In this document: piece after piece, positions 11,790 to 24,109 of the stretch
How the letters are laid out: each line of letters begins with the position of its first letter
Position numbering within the stretch: the stretch's first letter is position 1
DNA from: Caenorhabditis remanei
Taxonomy: Eukaryota; Nematoda; Chromadorea; Rhabditida; Rhabditidae
DNA length: 64,000 nt
Assembly (NCBI RefSeq): GCF_010183535.1
Contig: NC_071329.1
Coordinates: 248,001-312,000 of the forward strand
Direction: 5' to 3'
The notes under the pieces: model-generated
What the model was told of the DNA's origin: nothing
Databases searched by the model: none
What the model saw: the letters and a program-made list of their open reading frames with translations, nothing else
Translations under genes and position numbers: made by a program

Positions 11790-14700
11790 ATGGACGAGCA
11801 AGTGCCGCCGCCGAACACCACTTTTCCCGTCCCCTTCCAATCACCGATGCCGGTCAGGCGGACGTTGGGACCCCACAATTCGCCTGTCAAGTCGATGTCG
11901 ACGAATTCATCGGTAAGTTGTGAAAAAGTGAAAAAGTGATCAAAAATCGCTTAAATTCACTATGAAAACGCGAAAAAAGGTAGGATATATCGTACTTATC
12001 AACCGAATCGGCGCGTAACTCGCTTAAAACTGAGTTTTATGAGCAAAAAAGTATACCAAGGGATGAAGTGCCAAAAAGCGGAAATACCCAAAAAAAAAGC
12101 CATTCAAGCCGGCCCGCGGTACGTTAATGACTAGCGATCCGACCAGTAGGTCACAAAGATAGATCTCACTGAGATCTACATTTTGGTATATTTTTCAGCT
12201 CATAATATTCATTTTGACGCGAGTTACGAGCCGGCCCGGATGACAAGTGTGATTTAATATCTTTTTCGCGTTTCAGAGTGATTTTAAGCGATTTTCGCTT
12301 CAGTCCGTGTTGGCACGTTTCGCCACGGATGACAAGTTTGATAAAAATGGCTTCTGGTTCGATAGAGCGTGCTTACACCACCCTCAAATTCAAAATCCCA
12401 ATTCCTCCAATTTCCAGGCGCACACATCTCCACGAGTAACCCCAACGAAAGGCGCCAACCCATATGGAGATCGTTTCATGCCCCTCCGCCAGTCGAACTT
12501 CGATTGGAACGCCCGTTTCAACTCAATCAACGCCGAGGAGGAGGGCAACTTCAAGAAACCAATGGGCTCTTCGTGTACTCGTCATATCAACGGAATTCCG
12601 AATACCTCGATACTCTCCTCCTCCGCATCGTCGTCCCACGCGTCCACAAGTTCCCTATCGGCGTTGGGAAGTGGGAGCTCCTCGTCAGTGTCATCTATAA
12701 CAACTGCCATTCAGCAGCACATTCACACAACCGCCGCATCGCCCGCATATCAAGAATACTATCAAGGAGTGCAGTCATCGTCTGGAAACACGTCACCCAC
12801 TGCGATGTCGTCGTGTCTAGACGATTCGAGGAATGGAGAAGCCGTGTTGAGAGCGTTGCTTCGGAATGAGATGTTGAAGGATCGAATCGATGATGTGAAG
12901 TCACAAGTGCAAACATCTGAAGAGACGATTGCCTCGTTTTCTCTGGCACCCGTAGTTTCGGCCTACCCGAATCCGGTACCTGAAGGCAGTACGCCACGTG
13001 GACACATTCCACAGTTGGAACGGAATGCATACGGTGGAAGTGTGGATAGTGTGTTCCCGGTGATGTCGAGTGAAGGGGTTAATGACGTGACGAGGTGAGA
13101 GAGAGTACATTCTGGAACAGTCATAGTATCCAAAAAAAGTCCTTCCGAATGCATATAAGTTCTTCCAGGTGTCCGATAACTCCAGGCATCTAAAATTGAC
13201 AGAAGAGGGGATATTCTTCTTCAAAGATCGTTACAAAACGTCGATTCTCCTTTAAAAAGCACTGAGAAACTGCAAACGCTAAAGTTGTTACTTATAAACG
13301 CAGTTTCTCATTGTTTTTTAGAGGAGTTCTTAAACGGCACAGTCCCTAAACGATACAGTTTTTATGTACTCAAACGAAGCTGCACTAAAAAATCGATGTT
13401 TTGGAACGGTCTTTCAAGAAAAATATCCCATTTTCTGCGCATTTAGAAATTCAATTTTTGATTCTTGGAGCTATCGGACATCTGGACAAACTGATTCGAT
13501 TCCAAAAATGGGGACATCTGGACACATAAACGACAATTTCACTCTTAAAGCCTCAAAATTTTCTCTTCAGAATCAGTAGCAGCTCTCACAATCATCCCAA
13601 TCCGAATACCAGCAACAACCCGAACCACACCAATCACGCCCACGGTCATCACAGCAATGTGCACGGTGCACACTCCCCAACAATGGCCCAAATGATGGAA
13701 CCACGGTTGCGAGCCGGCGGTGATTCAGCCATCGAGATACCCCTCTCCCCAGCAGCATCTATATGTGCCTCCGCGCCTGGAACTGCTGAAACTCCCACCA
13801 AATCACTCTCCCTCCCCCTCTCCCCGGTCGCTCCAAAACAATCGCCCGCCCGTGCGCTCTTCGCTTACAGCGCCAAAACGACGCCTGTAAAGTATGGAGT
13901 CACCGCCCCGGTTCAGACGACGTCACCATTCGGTGGACCGTTCGGAGTGGACTCCCAGCGGCTACTACGGACACCGAGGAAACCGATTCGAAAAGTGCCG
14001 AAGAATCCGTATAAAGTGTTGGACGCGCCCGAACTTCAAGACGATTTCTATCTGAATTTAGTGGATTGGTCGTCTCAAAATCAGTTATCCGTTGGATTGT
14101 CCGCTTGTGTCTATCTGTGGAGTGCCACGACGAGCCAGGTGAGAGTTTTTCGAGAATAATGTTGAGATTTTGAGATTTTAACGCCTTTTTTGATAGATTT
14201 TTCTCATTTCTGGGCCACATTCGGCGTACCTTTGACGCGAAAGTCGTCTAAACGGACATTTTTGGGGTCTGGTGCTCCTGTGGCGCCTTTTTTGATAGAT
14301 TTTTCTCATTTCTGGCCCACCTTTGTCGCGTTTTCGAGAAAAACATTAATTTGAAGTTTGGCGCGCCTCAGGTGCTAAAAATCCTTAGCTGGGCCGTCTC
14401 CGGCTCGTTTATGATAACAAAATTCCAAATTCGGAGTCGGAAGTGCGCTGTCTGGCGTACCTTTGGCGCGAAAGTCGACACTAAACGGGTATTTTGGGGG
14501 TTTGGTGCTCCTGTGACGCGTTTGAGAACCAAAAACGGATTTTAGGCCAATTTTTTGAATTTTTTCCCAAAAATCTGTAACAAAACCGCCCACTCCTTCT
14601 CCAGAATTTCACTAATCCGATTAGAAGAACTTGCAGGTGATCAAACTGTGTGATCTATCCGTCACAAACGAACAAGATCAAGTGACATCCGTCCAATGGT

Positions 14701-16422
14701 GTGACAAAGGAGACCTGTTAGCCGTCGGCACGAATCGTGGAATCACTCAAATTTGGGATGTAACGACACAGAAAAAAGTGCGTGATCTGGCTGGACACAC
14801 GTCACGAATCGGATGTCTGGCGTGGAATGCGGATACGATATGCTCAGGATCGAGGGATCGAACGATTATTCATAGGGATATTCGATGTGATGATCATGAT
14901 ACGGGCAGGAAGCTGACGAATCACCGGCAAGAAGTTTGTGGATTGAAATGGTCACCGGATAAGCAATTGCTCGCCTCCGGTGGAAACGATAATCAGTTGT
15001 TGGTGTGGAATTTGCGGAGACCCGAACCGATTCAAACGTATAATCAGCATAATGCGGCGGTTAAAGCATTGGCTTGGTCACCACATCATCATGGATTATT
15101 AGTGTCCGGTGGAGGTACTGCCGATAGGTGTTTGAGGTTCTGGAACACGCTGACGGCTCAACCGATGCAATGTGTTGATACTGGATCACAGGTGAGAGAA
15201 GGTTTTCTGCAATTTTGGTGCTAAAAATCGTGATTTTCTCGATTTTAAGTAAAAGTGATTCAAAATAGTAGAAAGCTTAGTCTCTGGAGGGATTGGAGCA
15301 AAGTTTGTGCTGAAAAACGGGATTTTTTCGATTTTAAATAAGCACAGAATTCTATATTTTCATTTTGCAGATTCCGGTACTTCAGACAATTCTAAGAAAC
15401 TTTTATTATTGACGATTGTGTTAAAATCGCTATAATTCCCGTTCTCCTTACTCTAAATGAGCTTTAGTGGAAGAGTTTTTCCGAGCGGCCGTGTAGTCCT
15501 CTCGAACAAGATTTCAAACTCAATTTCTCGTTTCCTCAGTTTTTCCAAGAAATGCTCGAAAAAAATGGAAAAACTACGAACATTTATCGGAAAACGTAAG
15601 GAAACGGAATTGAACAAGAATCTTGTCCGCGAGGACTACACGGCCGCATAGAAAACTCTTCCATCTAGGCTCCATTGGAGTCAGGAGAACGGGAATTGAG
15701 CTATTTTTAGCATTGAATAAAAGTTTTTTTTTAATTGACTGAAGTATCACAATCTTCAATTAAAAAAAATAGAATTCAGTCCTTCTTTGAGACGAAAAAT
15801 AAGGAAACATCTGGAATTTTTATTCGAGAATGCCGAAAATTGGAAGTTTTATATTTAAAAACTAGAAAAATATTATTATTTTATATCAGAAAATGTCGAA
15901 ATTCTGCAAAAAATAAGTAGTTTCATGAATTTTGAACTGCTCGATACAGTTTTCATGTCGAAAAATTCAGTCCGAAATTCAAAATTAGGAAAAATCTGAA
16001 TCTCATCACCAAATTTCCCGCAAAAATCCAATTCTGCAGGTCTGCAACGTGGCATGGTCAAAGCATAGCAGTGAACTCGTATCAACTCATGGATATTCAT
16101 ATAATCACGTAAGTTTATACTTTGATCCCTCCGCGCCGCACAGTTTCCATAAAAACCGTGCCGCATTCACGCAAAAACTACATTTCCCTTCCCAATACCC
16201 GCCCAGCTTCAGGTCATCATCTGGAAATACCCGAGCCTTCAACCCGTCACCAAACTCGTCGGTCATCAGTATCGTGTTCTCTATCTGGCGATGTCACCCG
16301 ACGGCGAATCGATAGTGACAGGCGCCGGTGATGAGACTCTTCGATTCTGGCACGTCTTCAATAAGGGAAACCCGCCGACGATCACAAGATCCAAGTTGAA
16401 TTTGCATTCTACGATTCGGTAG
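11790..16422 (+). CDS. fzr-1: Fizzy-related/Cdh1 APC/C co-activator
   Basis: Six exons: 11790-11912, 12304-13094, 13571-14138, 14637-15191, 16040-16108 and 16213-16422; 771 aa, phases close exactly. Cdh1 proteins bind the anaphase-promoting complex and recruit D-box and KEN-box substrates for ubiquitination in late mitosis and G1. The hallmarks are present. A C-box (DRFMPLR) is at residues 97-103, and the junction KVLDAPELQDDFYLNLVDW precedes a WD40 propeller that fills exons 3-6. The C-terminal Ile-Arg (IR) tail, LHSTIR then TAG, docks on APC/C. The N-terminal half (about 110-400) is long and rich in Ser, Asn and His, with many SP/TP sites that could take CDK phosphorylation. A spliced-leader-like acceptor precedes the start. 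Introns 1 and 4 hold foldback elements. Confidence 0.95.
12014..12228. repeat. CGTAACTCGC foldback element, copy 2
   Basis: It lies in fzr-1 intron 1 and has the same inverted ends as 7860-8065 (CGTAACTCGC / GCGAGTTACG), sharing GAGATCTACATTTTGGTATA near the right arm. The left arm has diverged more. Confidence 0.75.
15371..15754. repeat. 384 bp foldback element in fzr-1 intron 4
   Basis: Arms of roughly 150 bp: GGTACTTCAGACAATT pairs with AATTGACTGAAGTAT, AATTCCCGTTCTCC with GGAGAACGGGAATT, and GGCCGTGTAGTCCTC with GAGGACTACACGGCC. It accounts for nearly half of the intron. Confidence 0.8.
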
Positions 16423-17078
16423 AATCAGATGTCTTCCCTCAATTCTCTTTAGCTTCTCATTGACTTTTTTCTCATTATTATCTGGTCAAAAATTGCCAAA
16501 AACTGGGTTTTCATTTTACAATTATTAGGATATTCGAATTGTTCCGTTCCGCCGCTGTCGCCTTTTTAATATGTTATTCTGCAATTTCACTTTCATAATA
16601 CCATCTAGTCCCCGCCCCATTTTCTGGAATCCTTGTCAATATATAAAATCTGTAAATGTCAGCCCCCTTTAGTGTTATTTCTAGAATATTCCCTCTCGTC
16701 GCTGCCGCAAATTCGCCCTCTTTATTCAATCCTGTGAATTTTGCTATCATCATGTAATCTGTTCGATTTATCATCGCCCCGCCCCCATTTTGTCTTTCAC
16801 CTCTTGGCTCCGCCCAGCCCGTGTGTGCTCCCTCCCCTGATTGCTCTATTTTTTGGGCATTTCCTCCCCTTAAAAAGTTTTGATAATTTCCTAATTCAGC
16901 TTTTTGTCCTCCTACCTTGTGTGAGTATGTCTGCGACATAATATATTTTATTAAATTGAAAATATGGTTTAGATATGAATTTTTAATAACTAAACGTTGG
17001 GGAACTATTGTTTTCGTGGCGGGACCCGAACCCTGCAATTGTTATAATTTATATTTTATTTCAAAAACAAAATCCTTT
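16423..17078. other. fzr-1 3' flank and convergent spacer
   Basis: This stretch separates the fzr-1 stop from the stop of the convergent bHLH gene. It is partly C-rich (about 16770-16860) and otherwise AT-rich, consistent with 3' UTRs. A 154-codon antisense frame here has no recognisable domain and is not called. Confidence 0.5.
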
Positions 17079-18792
17079 TCACATCATATTATTATTATGA
17101 GCCGAGTTGAAGCTAAACGTGGATATATCGATTGAAATATTGCCCTCGGACTCCTCCTGAAATCCATTGAAACATTTACAATTGTACTGATGCAAATGAT
17201 TTTTCAGCAGGTTATCCAGATGACGAATGTAACGAATCGCCAGACGAAGAGTGTCCACTTTTGAGATTCGTTTTTCACTGAAAAAAAGAAAATGTCTGTC
17301 TGTGTGTCTGTCATGTCCAAACTCACTCGAAATGAATCGGCAAATGTTTCCGAAGTCTCTCGTATCCATCATTTACATTTTTGACACGACACCTCTCCCG
17401 CTCGTTTCGTTTCCAGACAGATGAACTGAAAAAAACGAAAAAAAATTAAAGAGCGCCGACGACACCCCAGCTGTTACCTATACGGTCCGAATTGATCTTC
17501 CAACTCGATTGGTAGAGGTACTGTAGCTTCAGGGGCAAATGGGTTCACATATTTTTTGGTGGAATTTGAAGAATTGGTTTGAGAAATGGAGGAGCTTGGG
17601 AGTTGGTGTTGATGTTGGATTTGAAGTTGTGGTTGAATTAGAGATGAAGGTTGTTGAAGATGAAGTTGGGGTTCAATTAGAGGCACTGGAAGGGAGGAGA
17701 AGAATTAGAAGTTTTGAGGAAGAATAGTTAATACATGTTTTGGAGTTCGGACATGAGACTCCTCACCAGGGAATCTTCTAGACGTATCGGTCTTTCTAAT
17801 TGGCTTATATTCTATTAAGTAAGTACTCAACACGCTGATTCCGAATATATCATCCAATTTTGAAGAACGCTTCACTGAACCGACATACATATAAGCATTT
17901 TAAAAAGTGTCAAGTGCGAAAAGTGCATTTTCCAAGTAACTTAAAATCAATTTTAAAGCCCAATTTTTAAAAAATTTTTGCATAATACGTGTAAATAAAA
18001 GTTTTAAAAGCATACTGTCAGTGTTTCGTAGTAAAAAAAGGTTTTCAGAAAAAGATTGTATCACTTTCATTTTTGACAGATAAACAGGTGTGATTAAACT
18101 TTTACGGAACACTTTTTATCAGAAAGCGTTGCTACTGTGCTTTTTCAACGTTAATTTACACGTATTACGAATAAATTGGACATACGGATACACACTAGTG
18201 AGTTATCGATCGTCAAAGTTATTCCTAGCAAACATTGCCCATTTTCAGTGCTAAAAGAGGAGGATGTACGTGTCCGTACAAAAAAGTTGTCAACTAGAAA
18301 AATAAAGCTCTGTTTGTGATCTGTACACTCCAGCTAAACTTGAAATTGAAAAATAATCAGACAGGCTGTGACACATGCTCAAAGTTGACAATTTTCAATC
18401 TAAAGTTTTTTTTCTTCTTTATGGCCGTTTCTGTATCTCATATTCAAATTCAACGAAAACTCAGCTTTAAAATAAAACAAGTTTTATTACTATTGTAATT
18501 TTCTTGGTGCACGCCGCACTAATTCATTATCAATCACAAAATCCTAGGTGACAATGTAAAACACTCCCGAAAATCCCGAAATTTCAATTTCGCGACATTC
18601 AAAGTCAAACTTAGTCTTGCAAATTACTTATAACATTAACTCACCCATCAACTTCTGCACATCATTCTCCAAATTATTCAATCCTCCTCCTCCATTCTGA
18701 ACATTCGGATTCTGATTGATAATAGTAGAATAGACTCCGTTTTCGAATGTATAAGTAACAGGGAACATTGATAAAAAATTAGAGGAAGTCAT
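17079..18792 (-). CDS. hlh-6: Achaete-scute-type bHLH transcription factor
   Basis: Four exons: 18792-18645, 17685-17478, 17425-17327 and 17277-17079; 217 aa, phases close. The bHLH domain spans about residues 124-175. The basic region RNERERCRVKNVNDGYERLR and helix 2 EKRISKVDTLRLAIRYIRHL resemble the ASCL3/ASCL4 branch (NERERQRVKCVN; KRLSKVETLRAAI). Expected E-box contacts Glu129 and Arg132 are in place. The N-terminal part is low-complexity (Gln/Pro/His-rich in exon 2), as in many activators. Such factors bind CANNTG sites as heterodimers with E/Daughterless proteins. C. elegans HLH-6, a pharyngeal-gland regulator, is the best candidate from its ASCL-like sequence and my recollection of its chromosome II location; orthology is inferred. 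Confidence 0.82.
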
Positions 18793-19487
18793 GACTAGCG
18801 TTACTCTAGAAATGACCCTAACACGCTAAACAGTCCAAAGTAGGCGGAGCCAGTATAGACAGTAACCATGTAAGCTGAGTAAATAGAATATAGATGGGAG
18901 AAAGGATCCCGCGCATGATATTTATTTGCTCCGGCATGGAAAATCACATATTTTGCACATCCCCGCTCCTTTTAAGAGCTTCCGACTACACATATTTGGT
19001 GAAAGTGCGGGAAAGGAGGACAACGATTTTTTCAGGTGAAAGAATCTGAAATTTGGTTAGGAGGGGAAAAAGTTAATGAGTATAATTGACACCTGGCTTT
19101 CTGAATGTTTGCAAGTCAAACAAGAGAAGTGATGAGCAGGTGCTAGGTATGTAAACGATATGGTAATTAATCACTTTTTTGGGATTAGGGGATTGGTTTA
19201 GACAGGAGAGGAAATTAATTACTATGCAATTGGAATGGTAAATAGAAAGGATGAATTGAGTAAAAAGGTTTTTGAAAATTGGGTCAGGAATTAAAACAAA
19301 AAGTAAAAAACCTGAAACTGGCTTGTATTGGCTGATATCAATGTGGAATTTTGTAATTTTTGTTTACATTGACAAAGTGTAACTCTCAAACTAGTAACCG
19401 CACAGAAAAAAACTACAAAACTGGGGATCTATATCACTTCGTCCGGAAATCAGTGACACCATGACAGACTCTGAAAGTAGGTTATTT

Positions 19488-19657
19488 CACAGCCGTGCCA
19501 CAGACAAACAGATTTGAATTTTTTCCGAATCGCGTTGCGTGCGCGCCACGGTTTATGTAAAAGATTCGGCTAATAAACTTTAAAATCTTTGCGAAGTCTT
19601 TTTTGACACCGTGCCAACCGTTGTGCGGTGGATCGCCTTACGCCTCGCACTGCTGTG
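19488..19657 (+). repeat. CACAGC MITE, copy 1
   Basis: About 170 bp with ends CACAGCCGTGCC and GCACTGCTGTG (inverted). The interior GCGTTGCGTGCGCGCCACGG and CCGTTGTGCGGTGGATCG recurs in two other places in the window. Confidence 0.75.
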
Positions 19658-19793
19658 TTATTTTAAACGTAAACAGAACACTGGACCATCTTGAATATAA
19701 ATGACCAGTCGTCCCCTCAGCCGGTGGCATCGAAGATGTCAAAATTGACCGGTTTTTAAAGAAACGATTTGACAATAAAGGTATTTATTGCTC

Positions 19794-20219
19794 TACAGTA
19801 CCGCTCAAAAGGATTTCAACTATGGGTTTTTTAGTGGAAAAAAATATGTTTGATAGTGTATTTCGGTGTCACCTGAGTGTCCGACGAATTTTATTTTGTA
19901 TGGGTCGGACAGAGCACAACTAGCTCATAATTTTTGTAGTTGACCGTTTTTTTGTAGAGACATTATCTTGAAAGGTACAGGTTGTCAATAAGAAAAGATT
20001 TAGTCGGTAGGAAGAAATTACTTTGACAACCTGTAACTTACACGATAGTGTCCCTACAGAAAAACGGGCAACTACAAAAATGGTGTTCTATTTTTTCTGT
20101 GTTCAGTCCGTGAAAACTTGAGTTTATCGAACAATCAGGTGACACCGAAATACACTATCAAACTTGGTCATTTTCCACTAAAAACAGCCAAGGTTAATAA
20201 CCTCCTGAGCGATACTGTA
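19794..20219. repeat. TACAGTACC foldback, copy 1
   Basis: Ends TACAGTACCGCTCA and TGAGCGATACTGTA. Inner arms CACTATCAAACTTGG and GGTGACACCGAAATACACTA match the left arm in reverse. The centre AGTTGACCGTTTTTTTGTAG / CTACAGAAAAACGG is shared with the copies at 56090, 57090 and 58138. Confidence 0.8.
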
Positions 20220-21732
20220 TATCGCTAGTTCGTATTTCAAAAATGGGAGTCTCGTGTCTGAAATATCAACTCTCCCCTGCTTGATGACCACACATATACC
20301 GTCCCTTCCTTTCGCCAAAGACTCTCTATACCCGACCGTTTCATGTTCCCCTTATCTTGATCGTCATCTCAAGCTCTAATTACACACCATTGTGTTGTAA
20401 TCTACTGCTCAACCAGTCTACCTCCCACGCAATATCTCTTGACGCTTACCGACTAATTCGAGCAAAGATGAGAAGCGGTGGGATTACTAACAGCTGCTAC
20501 ACCGATTACACAGTCCAATTATTGACCGCTTTGTTTCTTGGTCACGCCCTATGTTGGTCTTATACCATTGCGACATCGTCGATAGTTTTAAATTTTCCAA
20601 GTGCAACCCTAGATATTCCATTTAGTTTTTCATTTCAATTCTCCCTACGCCTTCTATCATTGTCTTATTTCGATGAATCTCTGCGTCTATTATCAAACTC
20701 TGGTTTCTCTAATCCGGTGTCAAGAGGAGGCTGGCACGGCTCCACTGGCTCCGTGACTGATGCATCAGAAATCGCTCAACCATGGTGCTCTGATAGTCTA
20801 ACTTTTTTTCGAGAATACATTTCGGGAGATCTCGGAGACGTGAACATGCACGGCGACACCCCTCACTGATTGTCTGCCTCTCTCATTAAAAAGAATCTGG
20901 TTTCTCCATGCCAGGTGAAGGGTGACACAATTTACGTCACTAATCCAGCTTCTCCGACCAAGGCACCCATGATTGAAGCTGTGAGAGAGCCTATTTCTGC
21001 GAGAGTCCGCGCACTTCTCTGTTTCTATAACATCTCACGCTTAGTGCGTGCTTCTTTAGCTTTATGAAACAGAAAAGGGCGCTGTTGCTCAACGTCTCCT
21101 GCTCCTGCGCACTCTCACACCAAACATGCAAGCTGGACGAGGCAGCGGCCACCCTGTTTAGTTAGTTTCTCTCCCCACACGGCGACATGCCCTCTTCCAA
21201 CCACGGGTGAATGCATTTAGGAGCAATGTCATAAGCTCCTCCTTTTCTGTCAGTGCCCCTCTTTAAGAATAGGTCAAATTACGGATTGGATATATTCAAA
21301 GCATTCTTTTTTTTTGTTGATTATTATCCAGATTCGCTTCAAAATTGCTTGTATGCTCTGCTTTACTTTATTCACAGTAATATTTCAAATTTCCGGAATC
21401 TTCTTATTTTCTGTATATTCCTTCATTTTATTGCTTGGTTAGATTTAAAGCAATAAATGGTTTGACTATAACTAGTTTTGACGTGAGCAGAACGCTTACT
21501 GAATCTGGCAACCATAAAACCTCTAATAGAAGTGCCCCCAGTGAGTGCACAATATCTCAACTGCCATGATAGCTATCAAATTGTTCCAACTTTAGAAATA
21601 TTTTATAAGTATTCAGCTACATTTGGTCTGTTGGCAACTTTGTGATATCGCCTTTGGAAAAAAAGATATACCGCGTTAAAAAGGCTTTGCTGGGAGCACA
21701 TCAAATAGAGGTTTTACGGTAATTCTAACCGT

Positions 21733-21944
21733 AGTACTCTTTCCCCATTAGGCAATTATTGTGCTGTTTTCTACGTATCCTGACGCTAATTAAAGACCAA
21801 CCATACCGGCTGGTTACTAAGCTTCTTACTAAATATGGTTATCTCTATCTCTTCCCCCATCAAGCAATCGTTTGCTGTTTTCCATTTCCTAACGCTAATT
21901 AGAGGCCCCAACCATAGGGTTATAAGCTTCTTATTAATTATTGG
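21733..21944 (+). repeat. About 105 bp imperfect tandem duplication
   Basis: Two head-to-tail units share CTCTTTCCCC/CTCTTCCCCC, GCTGTTTTC, ACGCTAATTA, CCAACCATA and AAGCTTCTTA in the same order, at roughly 75% identity by eye. Confidence 0.6.
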
Positions 21945-22163
21945 TCGTCTATCCTACGTTTTTAATATCTATGCTACCTCTGGTTCCTTCAAAACTGTCA
22001 GCATATATGATTTTGTGTGAATGTCAGAAGGAACTGAAAATCTACCTCGATTTATATTTTGTCGAGACTGCAGCTTATCAACTCTCAACTTTTTGTTTAT
22101 TTGATTTCCCAAACTCCACTAAATCCTTTATTCCAGAATATTTCAGCGACTCAACTTCAAAAA

Positions 22164-23462
22164 ATGAGTGATACAAGTAAACCACCTTCCTTTCGTGTCT
22201 CCACTACAGTCGTGGAATTCCCATTCGATACACCTTACACTCATACTATCCTCGTGACAAGTCTAGAAGAAGAGGAAGTAAACGTAGACATGTTTTATAG
22301 TTTACAACCATGTTTTAAACTCGATCCATCTAGAAGTAAGTTTTGATATTAAAACTAAGGAGATCTATATTTGTTTTTTTTTAGATTATCATGTAACACC
22401 AATCCAGATAAATGTCAGCTATACACCTGACCCTTATACTCCTTTTGTATTGCCCACTAAACCTTTGCGGATAGTTTTTGAAAAAGCGCCTATGGATAAA
22501 ATAAAAGTATATGAAGAGTACACAGTCGATATAAGAATTGTGGATCCAATACAAGAAGCAGAAGAGGAAAATAACGGACCGTAAGTTCTAGAAATATACA
22601 ACTTTTGTCACCTGAATCCCAATTTTCAGAAATATTACCACACAGCTCGCATGCAAAATTTGTTGTTTGTTCTTTTCGAAAGAAAATCAGGATCAAATGC
22701 CAAAAACGCTCAAAGCTTGCGGACATATAATATGCCAGAAGTGTTACGAAGACATTCAAAATGAGAAACCATTCGTTAACAGAATTGTATGCCCGTTTGA
22801 TGGAAAAGAAACAAGAGGTTCGAGCCTTCTATTAATTAAACGTTGTGATATTTTTTTCCAGAAAATACTAACGGCGGTCCTAGGAATCTTTCTTTAGCAG
22901 ACGTGCTACGACCTTCTGCACCTGTAGATGCAAATGCATACCCGGCTCCAAGAAAAACCCAAATCGATTTTCAAAACTATGTTCAAAATCTCAAAGATGT
23001 GGAAGAGGCTGTAGTACTACCAGAGTTGGAAAAAGCAAAAATTCAACGGAGGACATACTACTCTGAGAAACATTCAAATAATATTGAAGAAATTGAAAAA
23101 CATTTCGAAAAATTGAAGAAGGCCGCTGTATCAAAATATATCGCATTTAGAGACTCCAAAAAAGGAGAAATTGAATCGGAAATCAATCATATTAAGTCAC
23201 TCAGGACAAGTATGAACGGAATTAGAGAGACACTTGAGGCACATCTGCAGAAAGGAACTGTTCCAGAAAGCATTTACAATCTAAGACAAGAAGTGGAGAC
23301 AGCACTCAATTCGGGAGTACGAGTTCAAGGTAAAATGGAATAATTATCCTGGAAATAATAAATTCTGTAATTTCAGCCAACTTCCCAATCTTAACCGACT
23401 TTGATATCCCTCTCGACATGGCCAGAAGTCCAGAGATAAAGCGAAGAAGAATTGAGGAATAA
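22164..23462 (+). CDS. TRIM-like A: MSP-like, RING, coiled coil
   Basis: Five exons: 22164-22335, 22385-22580, 22630-22817, 22862-23329 and 23377-23462; 369 aa, phases close. Exons 1-2 (residues 1-123) encode an all-beta domain with the family hallmark PCFKLDPS followed by INVSYTPDP, which I read as MSP-like. The RING is in exon 3: Cys131-x2-Cys134, a central CGHIICQKC and CPFDG, so Asp takes the last ligand position. Exon 4 is a long helical coiled coil; the tail is basic (RRRIEE). RING proteins usually act as E3 ubiquitin ligases; substrates are unknown. Unlike its neighbours it has no Cys/His B-box segment between RING and coil. It is the first member of the cluster and lies on the plus strand. 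Confidence 0.82.
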
Positions 23463-24109
23463 AAACATATAATTACGCTTAATATTATTCCTGAATCTTA
23501 CATTTTGATCACATTTATGCATACAGAACAAACATACGAACACTACTTCACTCTAAAATTCCTTCTTCTTCCATTTACACTAATTTCTTTTCCATCTTAT
23601 TCTTCTCCTGTTTTATTCATTAAGTTAATCTAGTGAGAAAGCTTTTTCCCTATAGGGGTCTTACTCTCACATCTTGGTATTTTAAGTCAATAAAATGGTC
23701 TAATAATTTTGTTTTGATATGTAAATTATCAAAGGGCTTTGATTATAGAAGTGGAACGACTGGGCCGAAAAACAGTTCAACCAGCTCTGGCAATAGCACA
23801 GCAATGCGAGGTGTACATTCGTGGAAACACGCTCCGTCGCACAAAGGTTGGAACGATGCCAAAAAAGACTTGGCTGAGTGCAAAGGATTTTTACGCTTTT
23901 TGTCGTATCTTTCAATATAAAGACGCGCAACGCAACTTGAAAAAATTAAAATTTGTTAGTTGCGGGCCTTACGCTTCGCACTATTGTGCGCCTAGTAATA
24001 GTTTTCTTTTTCGAAAAATAAAAACTTTTAAAAACTTGATATAAATTAAGACTTTAGAATGAGTTTATTGAAGTTTGAAACATTTCAGACAACACATCGT
24101 TACATATCA
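23463..24109. other. Convergent spacer with a MITE
   Basis: The spacer lies between the stops of TRIM-like A and the convergent TRIM-like B. Apart from the MITE at 23797-23988 nothing recognisable was seen. Confidence 0.5.
23797..23988 (-). repeat. CACAGC MITE, copy 2
   Basis: Reverse orientation relative to the other two. Ends are CACAGCAATGCGAGG and CGCACTATTGTG; the interior, read in reverse, contains AAGGCCCGCAAC and GTGCGACGGAGCG, as in 33307-33485. Confidence 0.7.

Larger units (their letters stand above)
18793..22163. other. 3.4 kb spacer rich in repeats
   Basis: This would hold the bHLH promoter (right side for a minus gene) and the promoter of the first cluster gene. It contains a MITE (19488-19657), a foldback (19794-20219), a moderately GC-rich tract at 20680-21230 and a roughly 105 bp imperfect tandem duplication (21733-21944). 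A 170-codon frame at 20357 lacks any domain or exon-like context and is not called. Confidence 0.5.

Noticed and set aside
12369..12869. 166-codon alternative frame inside fzr-1 exon 2
   Set aside because: Shadow of the real exon, which is supported by phase closure and the C-box.
16574..17038. 154-codon antisense frame in the fzr-1 3' flank
   Set aside because: No domain, low complexity in places, sits where both convergent 3' UTRs are expected, and no splice or start context.
20357..20869. 170-codon plus-strand frame in the hlh-6 to TRIM-like A spacer
   Set aside because: Mixed composition with no recognisable family or signal; isolated between repeats, no exon neighbours in phase.
20680..21230. 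Possible structured RNA gene in a GC-richer tract
   Set aside because: No tRNA, snRNA or spliced-leader RNA signature could be found by eye; GC content alone is not evidence.
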